From assembly GCF_030316135.1 (NCBI RefSeq), contig NZ_CP128185.1, positions 1,364,001 through 1,428,000 of the forward strand: DNA of 64,000 nucleotides, in the 5' to 3' direction. The notes under the pieces were generated by a model. That model did no database searches. It saw nothing but the letters and a program-made list of their open reading frames with translations, and had not been told where the DNA came from. The stretch comes from Aliiglaciecola sp. LCG003. GTDB lineage: Bacteria > Pseudomonadota > Gammaproteobacteria > Enterobacterales > Alteromonadaceae. The translations under genes and the position numbers were made by a program. Of this stretch, positions 18,329-25,705 are shown piece after piece. The number at the start of each line of letters is the position of its first letter. The stretch's first letter is position 1.

Positions 18329-18355
18329 TAAAGGGATTTTTAATATCGTCGATAC
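18329..18355 (+). promoter_or_regulatory. sigma-28 promoter for flagellin 1
   Basis: TAAA (18329-18332), a 15-base spacer and GTCGATAC (18348-18355) match TAAA-N15-GCCGATAA in 10 of 12 positions. The leader to the ATG is about 120 bases and includes the perfect hairpin CCAGCG-AAA-CGCTGG at 18444-18458, ten bases before the ribosome site TAGGAGA. Confidence 0.88.
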
Positions 18356-18481
18356 CCTTACTTGAGAGAGCCAGTAACACCAACTTTAGTATTTTTAAGT
18401 TGTTGTTCTTGAATGTGTTTTTAACCGCCGATTTATTCGGTTGCCAGCGAAACGCTGGACTGAGAGTGTAGGAGAGATCCC

Positions 18482-19306
18482 ATGGGATTATTCGTCAATA
18501 CCAACGTTTCGTCTTTAAATGCGCAACGTCAATTATTCGATGTTTCAAATAAATTAGGCACGTCTTTCGAGCGTTTGTCTTCAGGTTTCCGTATCAACCG
18601 AGCGGCAGATGATGCTGCCGGTCTACAAATCACCGACCGTCTGACCACACAGGTTCAGGGTCTTAATCAAGCTGTGCGTAACGCAAATGATGCCATCTCT
18701 TTAGCGCAAACCGCTGAAGGTGCATTAGGTGAAGTGACAAACTCACTTCAACGTATCCGTACACTCGCTGTGCAGTCACAGAACGGTATTAATACCTCTG
18801 CTGATAGACTAGCACTACAAAAAGAAGTATCAGCCCTTAAAACTGAAATCTCGCGTATCTCTACCACGTCACAATTCGCTGGTGTAGATATTCTTGCCGG
18901 TGCGTTCTCCGCAGCCTTCCTAGTAGGGGCTAACGGTGGACAAACTATTTCGGTTAACTTGTCACGTACCGGTGGGTTTGGTGCATCAGGTTTAGGTGTA
19001 GGTACCCTTTCAGTAGCAAGTGTAGCTGACGCTTCAGCAGCATTAACTGCAGTAACTACAGCCATTTCAACTATCGGTTCAACCCGAGCTGATTTGGGTG
19101 CCCTGCAAAACCGTTTCCAATCTACGATTCGTAACCTAAGTAACATTTCTGAAAATGTTGCTGGTGCGCGTTCACGTATTAAAGATACAGATTTTGCGAC
19201 TGAAACTGCAAATTTAACCCGTAATCAGATTGTTCAGCAGGCGAGTTTGACAGTATTGTCTCAGGCTAACCAGCGTCCACAATCAGCTTTATCATTACTT
19301 GGTTAA
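18482..19306 (+). CDS. fliC: Flagellin 1 (class A)
   Basis: A filament subunit of 274 aa. The conserved N-terminal D0/D1 ([32 protein letters not shown]) and C-terminal D1/D0 ([35 protein letters not shown]) are complete. The central variable part (about residues 140-190) is short and Ser/Gly/Ala-rich, so there are no D2/D3 domains. Its Ser/Thr residues are plausible sites for pseudaminic-acid-type glycosylation by the downstream maf locus. It is most like flagellin 4 (both start [18 protein letters not shown]). FlaG, FliD and FliS genes follow the array. Confidence 0.97.
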   Translation: MGLFVNTNVSSLNAQRQLFDVSNKLGTSFERLSSGFRINRAADDAAGLQITDRLTTQVQGLNQAVRNANDAISLAQTAEGALGEVTNSLQRIRTLAVQSQNGINTSADRLALQKEVSALKTEISRISTTSQFAGVDILAGAFSAAFLVGANGGQTISVNLSRTGGFGASGLGVGTLSVASVADASAALTAVTTAISTIGSTRADLGALQNRFQSTIRNLSNISENVAGARSRIKDTDFATETANLTRNQIVQQASLTVLSQANQRPQSALSLLG

Positions 19307-19330
19307 TAAAAAAATACGAATGGGATCGTA

Positions 19331-19410
19331 AAGCCAGGAGGTAGTGTTTCTGATTTAATGGCCCAACTCGTAGAGAGTCCGCTCACTCTCTCCTAACGTA
19401 AGAGCGTTTA
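19331..19410 (+). ncRNA. Structured flagellin 1 3' UTR with exposed anti-SD-like segment (candidate)
   Basis: After flagellin 1 the transcript carries AAGCCAGGAGGTAGTG (19331-19346), a hairpin AGAGAGT/ACTCTCT (19372-19391) and CTCCTAACGT (19390-19399). The last lies between GCTC (19381) and GAGC (19402). The intrinsic terminator follows. TCTCCTAACG (19389-19398) is a perfect 10-base complement of the ribosome site of flagellin 2 (CGTTAGGAGA, 19658-19667). A similar motif lies after flagellin 3. A regulatory RNA role is hypothetical. Confidence 0.35.
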
Positions 19411-19435
19411 GCCGACTCATTGAGTCGGCTTTTTT
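19411..19435 (+). terminator. Intrinsic terminator after flagellin 1
   Basis: GCCGACTCA / TGAGTCGGC stem followed by six T. Strong rho-independent terminator. Confidence 0.93.
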
Positions 19436-19489
19436 GAATGTCTAACTTGTTGATAATTATGACTTTAAAATATTAGATAAAAATTAGTC

Positions 19490-19517
19490 TAAAGGATTTT
19501 TACGATCCGAACGATAC
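19490..19517 (+). promoter_or_regulatory. sigma-28-like promoter for flagellin 2
   Basis: TAAA at 19490-19493 and AACGATAC at 19510-19517 with a 16-base spacer. This is one base too long and two mismatches from GCCGATAA, so it is weaker than the promoters of flagellins 1 and 4. Confidence 0.5.
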
Positions 19518-19673
19518 AGTTTGCAAGAGCCATGTACCACTAAAAAAAATAATAAGTACAGGCCTAAATATGTGACGCAAAACAATAATAAATAGCGCAC
19601 GTTAATGCCCCAAAAACCATCAAATTATAAAAATAGGTTGGGGTACTTTGCATAAATCGTTAGGAGAAATAAA

Positions 19674-20516
19674 ATGTCTTTATATGTCAACACTAATGTG
19701 TCGTCGTTGAATGCAAGACGTCAGCTATTCACGTCGAACAACGAACTAAGTACGGCCTTTGAAAGGTTGTCGTCTGGATTCCGCATTAACAATGCAAAGG
19801 ACGATGCTGCTGGTCTACAAATATCAAACCGTCTAACCACTCAAATATTGGGTTTAGATATGGCGGTAAGAAACGCCAACGATGGTATTTCTTTAGCTCA
19901 AACTGCTGAAGGTGCATTAGCTGAAACAACCTCTGCGTTGCAAAGAATACGTGTGCTTGCAGTCCAATCTCAAAATGGTATCAATGGCTCTGCAGACCGT
20001 TTAGCGCTGCAAAAGGAAGTCTCTGCACTTAAGGCTGAAGTTAGTCGTATAGCTGCAACTTCTCAGTTTGGTGGCGTTAATATTCTTGGTGGTGCATTCT
20101 CATCTGCATTCTTGGTGGGGGCTAACTCTGGTCAAACAATCAGTGTAAATATCTCCCGTCCAGGCGGCTATGGCACCTCAGGTTTGTTTGGTAACCAAAG
20201 CGTCGCGGGCAATAATATCAATGTATTGACTGAAGCGGATGCTTCTCGGGCTATGACAGCGGTATTAGGCGCAATTTCTATCATAGATGCCAAACGTGCC
20301 GACTTGGGTGCGATTCAAAACCGTTTCCAATCTACTATTCGTAACCTAAGTAATATTTCTGAAAACGTCTCGGCTGCAAGATCCCGTATCCGTGATACAG
20401 ATTTTGCCACTGAAACGGCAAATCTAACCCGCTACCAAATTATCCAACAGGCCAGTATCACAGTACTGAGCCAGGCTAATCAGCGCCCACAATCAGCGTT
20501 GAGCTTGTTGCAATAG
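19674..20516 (+). CDS. fliC: Flagellin 2 (class B)
   Basis: A filament subunit of 280 aa. It begins [20 protein letters not shown] and has [20 protein letters not shown] and [20 protein letters not shown]. The middle (GNQSVAGNNINVLTEADAS) is slightly longer than in the other copies. It shares the MxLYVNTN start, LARRQ, NAKDD and TRYQII signatures with flagellin 3 and not with 1 and 4. The ribosome site is CGTTAGGAGA, 6 bases before the ATG. Confidence 0.96.
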   Translation: MSLYVNTNVSSLNARRQLFTSNNELSTAFERLSSGFRINNAKDDAAGLQISNRLTTQILGLDMAVRNANDGISLAQTAEGALAETTSALQRIRVLAVQSQNGINGSADRLALQKEVSALKAEVSRIAATSQFGGVNILGGAFSSAFLVGANSGQTISVNISRPGGYGTSGLFGNQSVAGNNINVLTEADASRAMTAVLGAISIIDAKRADLGAIQNRFQSTIRNLSNISENVSAARSRIRDTDFATETANLTRYQIIQQASITVLSQANQRPQSALSLLQ

Positions 20517-20976
20517 GGATAGATACATGAAAAACAATGATGCTAAGCAAGCAAAGGGGCAGGCTGCAACGTTGAAGAATGGTTAGAAAATAAAACGGTC
20601 GGATTGCAAATTGTGGGGGCAGGCTGCAACCGACCGAAGAACGACACTTTTGTTAGACATTATAAAGAGCAACTAAGTATTGGAGTGTATTAATGCTGTT
20701 TAAACACGCGGCCCGTGGGCTTTTGTGTTTAGTCGGCTGACAGAATAGAAGCCAGGAGGTAGTGAGAGGTATTGAGGTATAGGCCATCAATCCTGTCCGC
20801 CGACCAGAGCTTTAACACTCTACGAACACTTTATTGCCGGTTTTTTAATGCCAGACAAATTGCAAGTCAAAACATTGACTTACCTCTCAGTATTAGCATT
20901 ATACGTGCCAACTGAGTGTAAGCGGCAGCAAACCACAAAAAAATAATAATGGTTTGCCAAAGTTAGGAGAAAAATC
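20517..20976 (+). other. Structured intergenic region between flagellins 2 and 3
   Basis: About 460 bases. It contains a 15-base direct repeat GGGGCAGGCTGCAAC (20556-20570, 20616-20630). The second copy forms part of a 12-bp stem (CGGTCGG-A-TTGCA with TGCAA-CCGACCG, 20596-20636). A possible 15-codon ORF runs 20693-20740 behind TTGGAG. The inverted pair GTCGGCTGACAG / CTGTCCGCCGAC spans 20732-20804 and encloses a second copy of AAGCCAGGAGGTAGTG (20749-20764). No clear sigma-28 promoter for flagellin 3 and no strong intrinsic terminator are visible. Confidence 0.6.
20693..20740 (+). CDS. Possible 15-residue leader peptide ORF
   Basis: ATG at 20693 with TTGGAG 7-9 bases before it; reads MLFKHAARGLLCLVG and then stop. 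The ORF overlaps a nested hairpin (TAAACAC/GTGTTTA, 20701-20731) and abuts a longer inverted repeat. It could be a leader peptide or chance; no homology is recognised. Confidence 0.2.
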   Translation: MLFKHAARGLLCLVG

Positions 20977-21807
20977 ATGACATTATATGTTAATACCAAT
21001 ATCTCTTCTTTGAACGCTCGGCGACAATTATTTACCTCAAGCGCACATCTTAGTACTGCGTTTGAACGTTTATCTTCTGGTTTCAGAATAAACGGCGCTA
21101 AAGATGATGCTGCAGGATTGCAAATTTCAAATAGATTGACGACTCAAATTCTCGGCTTGAACATGGCTGTGCGAAACGCTAATGACGGTATCTCGTTGGC
21201 TCAAACCGCAGAGGGTGCCTTGGCCGAGACAACCGCTGCTCTGCAGCGTATACGGGTGCTAGCAGTGCAATCACAAAATGGCATTAATGGTTCTTCAGAC
21301 CGCTTTGCTCTGCAAAAAGAAGTGTCAGCACTGAAAGTTGAGATTAGCCGTATCTCTGCCACGTCTCAATTTGGTGGAGTGAATATACTCGACGGCGCTT
21401 ACTCTTCAGCATTTTTAGTCGGTGCTAACGCTGGGCAAACTATAAGTGTGAATATCTCTCGGATTGGGGGCTATGGTACATCTGGATTATTTGCAGGCGA
21501 AAATATTTCAGTGATCACCGAAGCACAAGCATCCAGAACAATGCAATTAGTATCCAACGCTATATCGATTATTGATGCCAAGCGTGCTGATTTAGGTGCG
21601 ATTCAAAATCGCTTTCAATCGACTATTAGAAACCTGAGTAATATTTCGGAGAATGTAGCAGCGGCAAGATCTCGCATTCGCGATACAGATTTTGCCACCG
21701 AAACGGCAGAATTAACCCGCTACCAAATTATTCAACAAGCCAGTATTACAGTGCTTTCGCAAGCAAATCAACGTCCACAATCTGCGTTGCAATTGTTGGG
21801 GGGCTAA
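20977..21807 (+). CDS. fliC: Flagellin 3 (class B)
   Basis: A filament subunit of 276 aa, close paralogue of flagellin 2 ([58 protein letters not shown]). The ends are intact, and the central region (YGTSGLFAGENISVITEAQAS) is a few residues shorter than in flagellin 2. Its ribosome site GTTAGGAGA (20962-20970) is nearly identical to that of flagellin 2. The transcript ends at the terminator at 22045. Confidence 0.96.
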   Translation: MTLYVNTNISSLNARRQLFTSSAHLSTAFERLSSGFRINGAKDDAAGLQISNRLTTQILGLNMAVRNANDGISLAQTAEGALAETTAALQRIRVLAVQSQNGINGSSDRFALQKEVSALKVEISRISATSQFGGVNILDGAYSSAFLVGANAGQTISVNISRIGGYGTSGLFAGENISVITEAQASRTMQLVSNAISIIDAKRADLGAIQNRFQSTIRNLSNISENVAAARSRIRDTDFATETAELTRYQIIQQASITVLSQANQRPQSALQLLGG

Positions 21808-21895
21808 CGAAATTTCTAGAGGGTAGGAGATGAGAGGCCACCCTTGCATAATCTAAGGATAGATTGTGCTGGTTATGCGCAAGGAAGAAACGGAT

Positions 21896-21919
21896 GCCCA
21901 ATGCCATATGGCATTGGGC
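21896..21919. repeat. 24-base perfect palindrome in flagellin 3 3' UTR
   Basis: GCCCAATGCCAT followed at once by ATGGCATTGGGC: every base pairs across the centre. It lies 89 bases after the flagellin 3 stop. A second imperfect stem (CCTTGCATAA / TTATGCGCAAGG) precedes it at about 21842-21883. Confidence 0.7.
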
Positions 21920-22018
21920 GAAAGAAAACGCCGACTAACAAGACCGAGAGTGTAGAAGTTTTGGTTGAGAGGCCAGTATTCATTCTCTAACCCTGCCAGC
22001 CGGACAGAAACAGTATTT

Positions 22019-22039
22019 GCTCGTACTCCTAACGTGAGC
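22019..22039 (+). ncRNA. Hairpin displaying CTCCTAACGT in flagellin 3 3' UTR (candidate)
   Basis: GCTC (22019-22022) and GAGC (22036-22039) enclose CTCCTAACGT (22026-22035). This is the same 10-base motif, with the same GCTC/GAGC flanks, as after flagellin 1 (19381-19405). The terminator follows directly. CTCCTAACG can pair with CGTTAGGAG at the flagellin 2 ribosome site. Confidence 0.3.
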
Positions 22040-22044
22040 ATGTT

Positions 22045-22072
22045 GGCCAGGTCATTTGATCTGGCCTTTTTT
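22045..22072 (+). terminator. Intrinsic terminator after flagellin 3
   Basis: GGCCAGGTC-ATTT-GATCTGGCC stem (one G-T pair) followed by six T. Confidence 0.9.
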
Positions 22073-22308
22073 ATTGTTATGCCAGAATCTTGACTAATGC
22101 AAGCCTACTTACGTTGTCTCTAAAATAAAGCAATAGCTATGCCAAATAATTAGAAAGCAAAAAATATCTTGTTTAGTAGGGCATATGTATTTAACTGTGT
22201 GGCTGTTTTAAAGTTGCTACGACCACGTCCCCTATGCCTAGCATTCTTAATTCCGGAAAATGATACTCCTTCTTTGTCATCTGTCTTTCTATTTGTACGG
22301 TGAGAGTA

Positions 22309-22323
22309 ATTTAATGGTGGGTG
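22309..22323 (+). repeat. Left part of 27-bp hairpin repeat interrupted by the IS
   Basis: ATTTAATGGTGGGTG, identical to 23857-23871. Joined to TCCATGTAAACG at 23845-23856 it rebuilds a full unit identical to the intact copy at 23857-23883. Confidence 0.8.
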
Positions 22324-22407
22324 ATGAGATGGACGCTCCCCAATACGGCGTCAATGCGCCAAAATAGTAGTTCTTAAACAAGACTATTTACATAGGGAAC
22401 GTCCAAT

Positions 22408-23433
22408 ATGAAGCTTAAAACAATTACCATCGATTTGGCAAAGACTGTATTTCAAGTGTGCGGAGTAAATGAACATATTAAACCGCAATTTAATAAGAAA
22501 TTAAAACGGACTGAGCTACTTGATTTTATGCGCCAACAACCACCTACGTTGGTGGTGATGGAAGCCTGTTATTCATCGCATTACTGGGGGCGTGAAATTG
22601 CTAAATTAGGTCATGATACCAAGCTTATACCAGCCCAACATGTCACGCCTTTTGTGCGAGGCAACAAGAATGACCATAACGATGCTTTTGCCATAGCAGA
22701 AGCCAGCCAGCGCTCACATATCCGCTTTGTCCCCGTAAAATCTGAGCAACAGCAAGAAATTAATTGCTTGCATCGAATTCGAGAGCGCTTAATTAGAAAC
22801 AAAACGGCCCTGAGTAACCAGATACGCGGGTTGTTAAGTGAATTTGGGGTAATATTTCCTTGTGGCCACGTGGCCTTGTGTGCAGGATTAGCCCAAGTAA
22901 TTGATAGCGAACAACGCAGTAACCAGTTGAGAACCATGATGCGCGCGTTAAAGGCAGAATATGAAGACACACGCTCTCGCATCAAGGCCATTGAGCAGCA
23001 ATTGCATCACTTTGTTAATAACAGTGAAAGTGGCAAAATATTGCTCAGCATCCCAGGGATTGGTTTCATTAATGCCTCAGCGTTTTTAGCCGCCATTGAT
23101 AAAGGCCAGGCGTTTAATAATCCCAAAGAATTTGCCGTGTGGTTAGGGCTGACGCCTAAACAACACGCCTCAGGCAATATCAGTAAGATGGGCGGCATTA
23201 CCAAACGCGGAGACCGTTATTTACGTAAACAACTGGTACATGGTGCGCGGTCTGTCGTGAGTCGTGCCGCGCAAAGAACTGATCCGTTATCACTGTGGGC
23301 CACTAAACTTCGCGTTACCAAGCCGTTTAATAAAGTGGCAGTCGCCGTCGCCCATCGTTTAGCACGTTTAATCTGGATATTGCTCACACGTCAGGAGCAC
23401 TATCGCGTTACGTCCTCACAAGTGAGCGCATAA
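22408..23433 (+). CDS. IS110-family DEDD transposase
   Basis: A transposase of 341 aa, full length for the family. The N-terminal RuvC-like DEDD domain shows D9 (TIDLAKTVF), E52 (VVMEACYSS), D89 and D92 (NKNDHND). A coiled middle (residues ~110-205) leads to the C-terminal Tnp2 domain. That domain has the PGIG turn (216-219) and the Ser255 region HASGNISKMGG that supplies the proposed catalytic serine. Members act with an RNA encoded in the element's own noncoding end. Confidence 0.95.
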   Translation: MKLKTITIDLAKTVFQVCGVNEHIKPQFNKKLKRTELLDFMRQQPPTLVVMEACYSSHYWGREIAKLGHDTKLIPAQHVTPFVRGNKNDHNDAFAIAEASQRSHIRFVPVKSEQQQEINCLHRIRERLIRNKTALSNQIRGLLSEFGVIFPCGHVALCAGLAQVIDSEQRSNQLRTMMRALKAEYEDTRSRIKAIEQQLHHFVNNSESGKILLSIPGIGFINASAFLAAIDKGQAFNNPKEFAVWLGLTPKQHASGNISKMGGITKRGDRYLRKQLVHGARSVVSRAAQRTDPLSLWATKLRVTKPFNKVAVAVAHRLARLIWILLTRQEHYRVTSSQVSA

Positions 23434-23826
23434 CATGAATCACTTTACGTTATCCCTGTCGAGCTCAATTCCGTGTAGGACAAAGGCACCAAGCCTGTGT
23501 GGGTGTTGTGGAAGGCAAGACACGGGATAACACTTACTTTACCTACCCCGCTTAGTCATAAAATGATGAAGAAAACGGTCTACCTACCTCATCAAAGCCA
23601 GACTTAGACACGGATAACAATCCGACTGGGTGTTTTTAGGCGATAAGGTTCGGAGTTCATCAGAGGCCAGCGTTGATTAAACCAACGCTAATAAAGAGCC
23701 TGAATATATGTCAGAACTAAGCCATTTTAGACTGCCTTCAAGACAACAGACTAGCGGTAATAGAATAGTAAAAACGTAATTCGTGCAGAAAATCAGCACG
23801 AAGGGGCAATTAGTACGTTGACATCA
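23434..23826 (+). ncRNA. IS tail: candidate seekRNA/bridge RNA region
   Basis: About 390 noncoding bases between the transposase stop and the right inverted repeat, the place where IS1111-type elements encode their guide RNA. Visible structure: hairpins AGCGTTG/CAACGCT (23669-23689) and TTCGTGC/GCACGAA (23780-23802). GTGGGTGT at 23499-23506 equals the sequence spanning the insertion point in the target repeat. RNA boundaries cannot be set by eye. Confidence 0.5.
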
Positions 23827-23844
23827 GGGGAGCGTCCATATATG

Positions 23845-23883
23845 TCCATGTAAACGATTTAATGGTGGGTGTCCATGTAAACG
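23845..23883 (+). repeat. Remainder of split repeat plus one intact 27-bp unit
   Basis: TCCATGTAAACG (23845-23856) completes the split unit; 23857-23883 is a whole copy. Each unit can fold as TTTA-ATGG / CCAT-TAAA with loop TGGGTGT and one bulged G, a REP-like hairpin. Confidence 0.75.
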
Positions 23884-24136
23884 TTCCATTGAACAGCGAT
23901 CCATCCAGACAAATCAGCCTCTATCGGTAAAAATTCCGTAACGACATCCTACATTATTTATTGCACCCCCCTTTGTGAGTGAAATTCAAATAGTCACAAC
24001 AAAACTGAAATAGTTGAACCACTTAAAAGCCTAAAACATCATGCTTATTCAAACTATTTTTAATTAAAAATTTTAGTTAATTAAAAATTACAATTAAATC
24101 AGCTGGTTAGTGTTAAATAAAAATTCAAAAAAAAAC
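23884..24136 (+). other. A/T-rich spacer before the flagellin 4 promoter
   Basis: No gene. Ends in a low-complexity A/T stretch (about 24050-24136) with TTTTTAATTAAAAA-type palindromes, typical of an UP-element-like or bent region upstream of a strong promoter. Nothing else recognised. Confidence 0.4.
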
Positions 24137-24163
24137 TAAAGAAACTCAAGATGCTGTCGATAA
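24137..24163 (+). promoter_or_regulatory. sigma-28 promoter for flagellin 4
   Basis: TAAA (24137-24140), 15 bases, GTCGATAA (24156-24163): one mismatch from the FliA consensus. It is the best sigma-28 match in the window. Leader about 165 bases. Confidence 0.92.
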
Positions 24164-24177
24164 CCTTAGTTGAGGGG

Positions 24178-24195
24178 AATTCTATTCGTAGAATT
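24178..24195 (+). other. 5'-UTR hairpin with TTCG loop (flagellin 4)
   Basis: AATTCTA-TTCG-TAGAATT, a perfect 7-bp stem placed near the predicted transcript 5' end. It is followed by a second possible stem, TTGAAA / TTTTCAA. Such 5' stems can protect long-lived mRNAs. Confidence 0.5.
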
Positions 24196-24336
24196 TTATG
24201 TTTGAAAGTCGGTAGAGGTGCTGATTTTCAAAACAAGTGAGGCGACTTTGAAGACGAATGTCATTAAAAGTCGAAATTGAGGCGAGCTACCGTTGGACAA
24301 CAATAATAATCCGGCAGTGGTTCTCAGGAGGTAAAT

Positions 24337-25161
24337 ATGGGTTTATTTGTAAACACCAACGTTTCGTCTTTGAATGCACAACGCCAATTGGCAGGTTCAG
24401 GACAAGCGCTAAGTACATCATTTGAAAGATTGTCTTCTGGTTTTCGTATTAACCGTGCTGCAGATGATGCGGCTGGTCTACAAATTTCAGATCGTTTAAC
24501 TACTCAGGTTCAAGGTTTGAACCAAGCAGTACGTAATGCTAACGATGCAATCTCTTTGTCACAAACTGCTGAAGGTGCATTAGGCGAAGTAACTAGCTCT
24601 TTGCAACGTATTCGTACGCTTGCTGTACAATCGCAAAATGGTATCAACTCTTCATCTGACCGTTTGGCACTACAAAAAGAAGTTTCGGCACTTAAAACAG
24701 AGATCTCACGTATATCTACTGATTCTCAGTTTGCCGGTGTTGATATATTAACTGGTAGTTTCTCTGCAGCATTTCTAGTAGGTGCAAATGGCGGACAAAC
24801 TATCTCTGTTAACCTGTCACGCTCTGGTGGTTACGGTTCTTCTGGTTTGTCAATTGGCACATTAACAGTAGCGTCAATTACTGGTGCATCTGCTGCATTG
24901 ACTGCAATTGATACCGCAATTTCAACCGTTGGTGCTGTTCGTGCCGATTTGGGTGCATTGCAAAACCGTTTCCAATCTACCATTCGTAACTTAAGCAACA
25001 TTTCTGAAAACATTGCCGGTGCACGTTCACGTATTCGTGATACCGACTTTGCAACAGAAACGGCTGAATTGACCCGGAACCAGATTGTTCAACAGGCTTC
25101 ATTGTCTGTTTTAAGTCAGGCTAACCAGCGTCCACAGTCGGCGCTATCATTACTTGGTTAA
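24337..25161 (+). CDS. fliC: Flagellin 4 (class A)
   Basis: A filament subunit of 274 aa, paralogue of flagellin 1 (same start [46 protein letters not shown]). It has the strongest sigma-28 promoter and a near-perfect ribosome site (CAGGAGGT), so it is probably the most abundant flagellin. The central region (YGSSGLSIGTLTVASITGAS) is Ser/Thr-rich and a candidate glycosylation segment. It is followed by flaG. Confidence 0.97.
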   Translation: MGLFVNTNVSSLNAQRQLAGSGQALSTSFERLSSGFRINRAADDAAGLQISDRLTTQVQGLNQAVRNANDAISLSQTAEGALGEVTSSLQRIRTLAVQSQNGINSSSDRLALQKEVSALKTEISRISTDSQFAGVDILTGSFSAAFLVGANGGQTISVNLSRSGGYGSSGLSIGTLTVASITGASAALTAIDTAISTVGAVRADLGALQNRFQSTIRNLSNISENIAGARSRIRDTDFATETAELTRNQIVQQASLSVLSQANQRPQSALSLLG

Positions 25162-25199
25162 TTCTAAACAGAACACCAAGTTAGGTTAACTATGATAAT

Positions 25200-25226
25200 G
25201 CCACTATACTTTTAATAGATAGTGGC
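25200..25226 (+). other. Hairpin between flagellin 4 and flaG
   Basis: GCCACTAT / ATAGTGGC, perfect 8-bp stem with an 11-base loop and no following T run. It could be a processing or attenuation site that lowers flaG-fliD expression relative to flagellin. Confidence 0.5.
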
Positions 25227-25251
25227 TAATCATTATTTGTGGAGGTGGAAG

Positions 25252-25683
25252 ATGGACATTAATTTTTCACAGATTGGCCAGAATTTTGCTAACCAAGAAG
25301 CATCAGTTGCTAAATCTGCGGATTCTGTTGAACAGCAATTACTCAAGCAGCAAGGTACTGAAAAGGCTGTTGAAGTTCAAAGTGGTAAAGAAAATTCAGA
25401 ATTTGCCGATAACAATGAAAGAGATTCGCAACAAGAAACCGAAGACAACATCGAAAGTGCTGTAAAAGAAATCACTGATTTCATTCAGGCTAGGAACAGG
25501 CAGTTGGCTTTTTCGGTAGATGAAAAAAGTGAAAGATCTGTGGTAAAAGTAACAGATTCCGAATCAGGTGAAGTGATCCGTCAAATCCCATCTGAAGAAG
25601 TTCTGGCCTTATCCGAAAGGATCAAAGAGTTACAGGTCGATGTTGGCAGCGCAGTGGGAGTGTTGTTTAACAAACAAGCTTAA
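25252..25683 (+). CDS. flaG: FlaG, filament-length control protein
   Basis: FlaG family (143 aa), thought to limit filament length in polar flagella. The N-terminal half is acidic and disordered. The conserved FlaG core lies at the C-terminus (AVKEITDFIQARNRQLAFSV; VKVTDSESGEVIRQIPSEEV). The ATG at 25252 follows GGAGGTGG; an in-frame GTG ten codons upstream is rejected because it lies before this ribosome site. 22 bases before fliD. Confidence 0.92.
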   Translation: MDINFSQIGQNFANQEASVAKSADSVEQQLLKQQGTEKAVEVQSGKENSEFADNNERDSQQETEDNIESAVKEITDFIQARNRQLAFSVDEKSERSVVKVTDSESGEVIRQIPSEEVLALSERIKELQVDVGSAVGVLFNKQA

Positions 25684-25705
25684 ATTAATTTTAAAGAGGG
25701 TCGTC

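Larger units (their letters stand above)
22324..23844 (+). mobile_element. IS110-family (IS1111-type) insertion sequence
   Basis: About 1.52 kb between flagellins 3 and 4. It has one transposase gene and a perfect 13-base subterminal inverted repeat: ATGGACGCTCCCC at 22329-22341 and its complement at 23827-23839. Subterminal repeats are the mark of the IS1111 subgroup. The outer limits come from rejoining the interrupted 27-bp repeat: left flank ends ...GGTGGGTG, right flank begins TCCATG... . No target duplication is evident, as expected for the family. The element looks intact. Confidence 0.85.

Noticed and set aside
18277-18471. 64-codon open frame before flagellin 1
   Set aside because: Covers the sigma-28 promoter and leader hairpin, lacks a ribosome site and resembles no protein.
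21853-22041. 62-codon complement-strand frame after flagellin 3
   Set aside because: Overlaps the palindrome and conserved UTR hairpin; no plausible protein sequence.
22309-23883. CRISPR-like or att-site direct repeats
   Set aside because: Only two 27-base units, directly adjacent once the IS is removed, with no spacers, cas genes or integrase; better read as a REP-like repeat.
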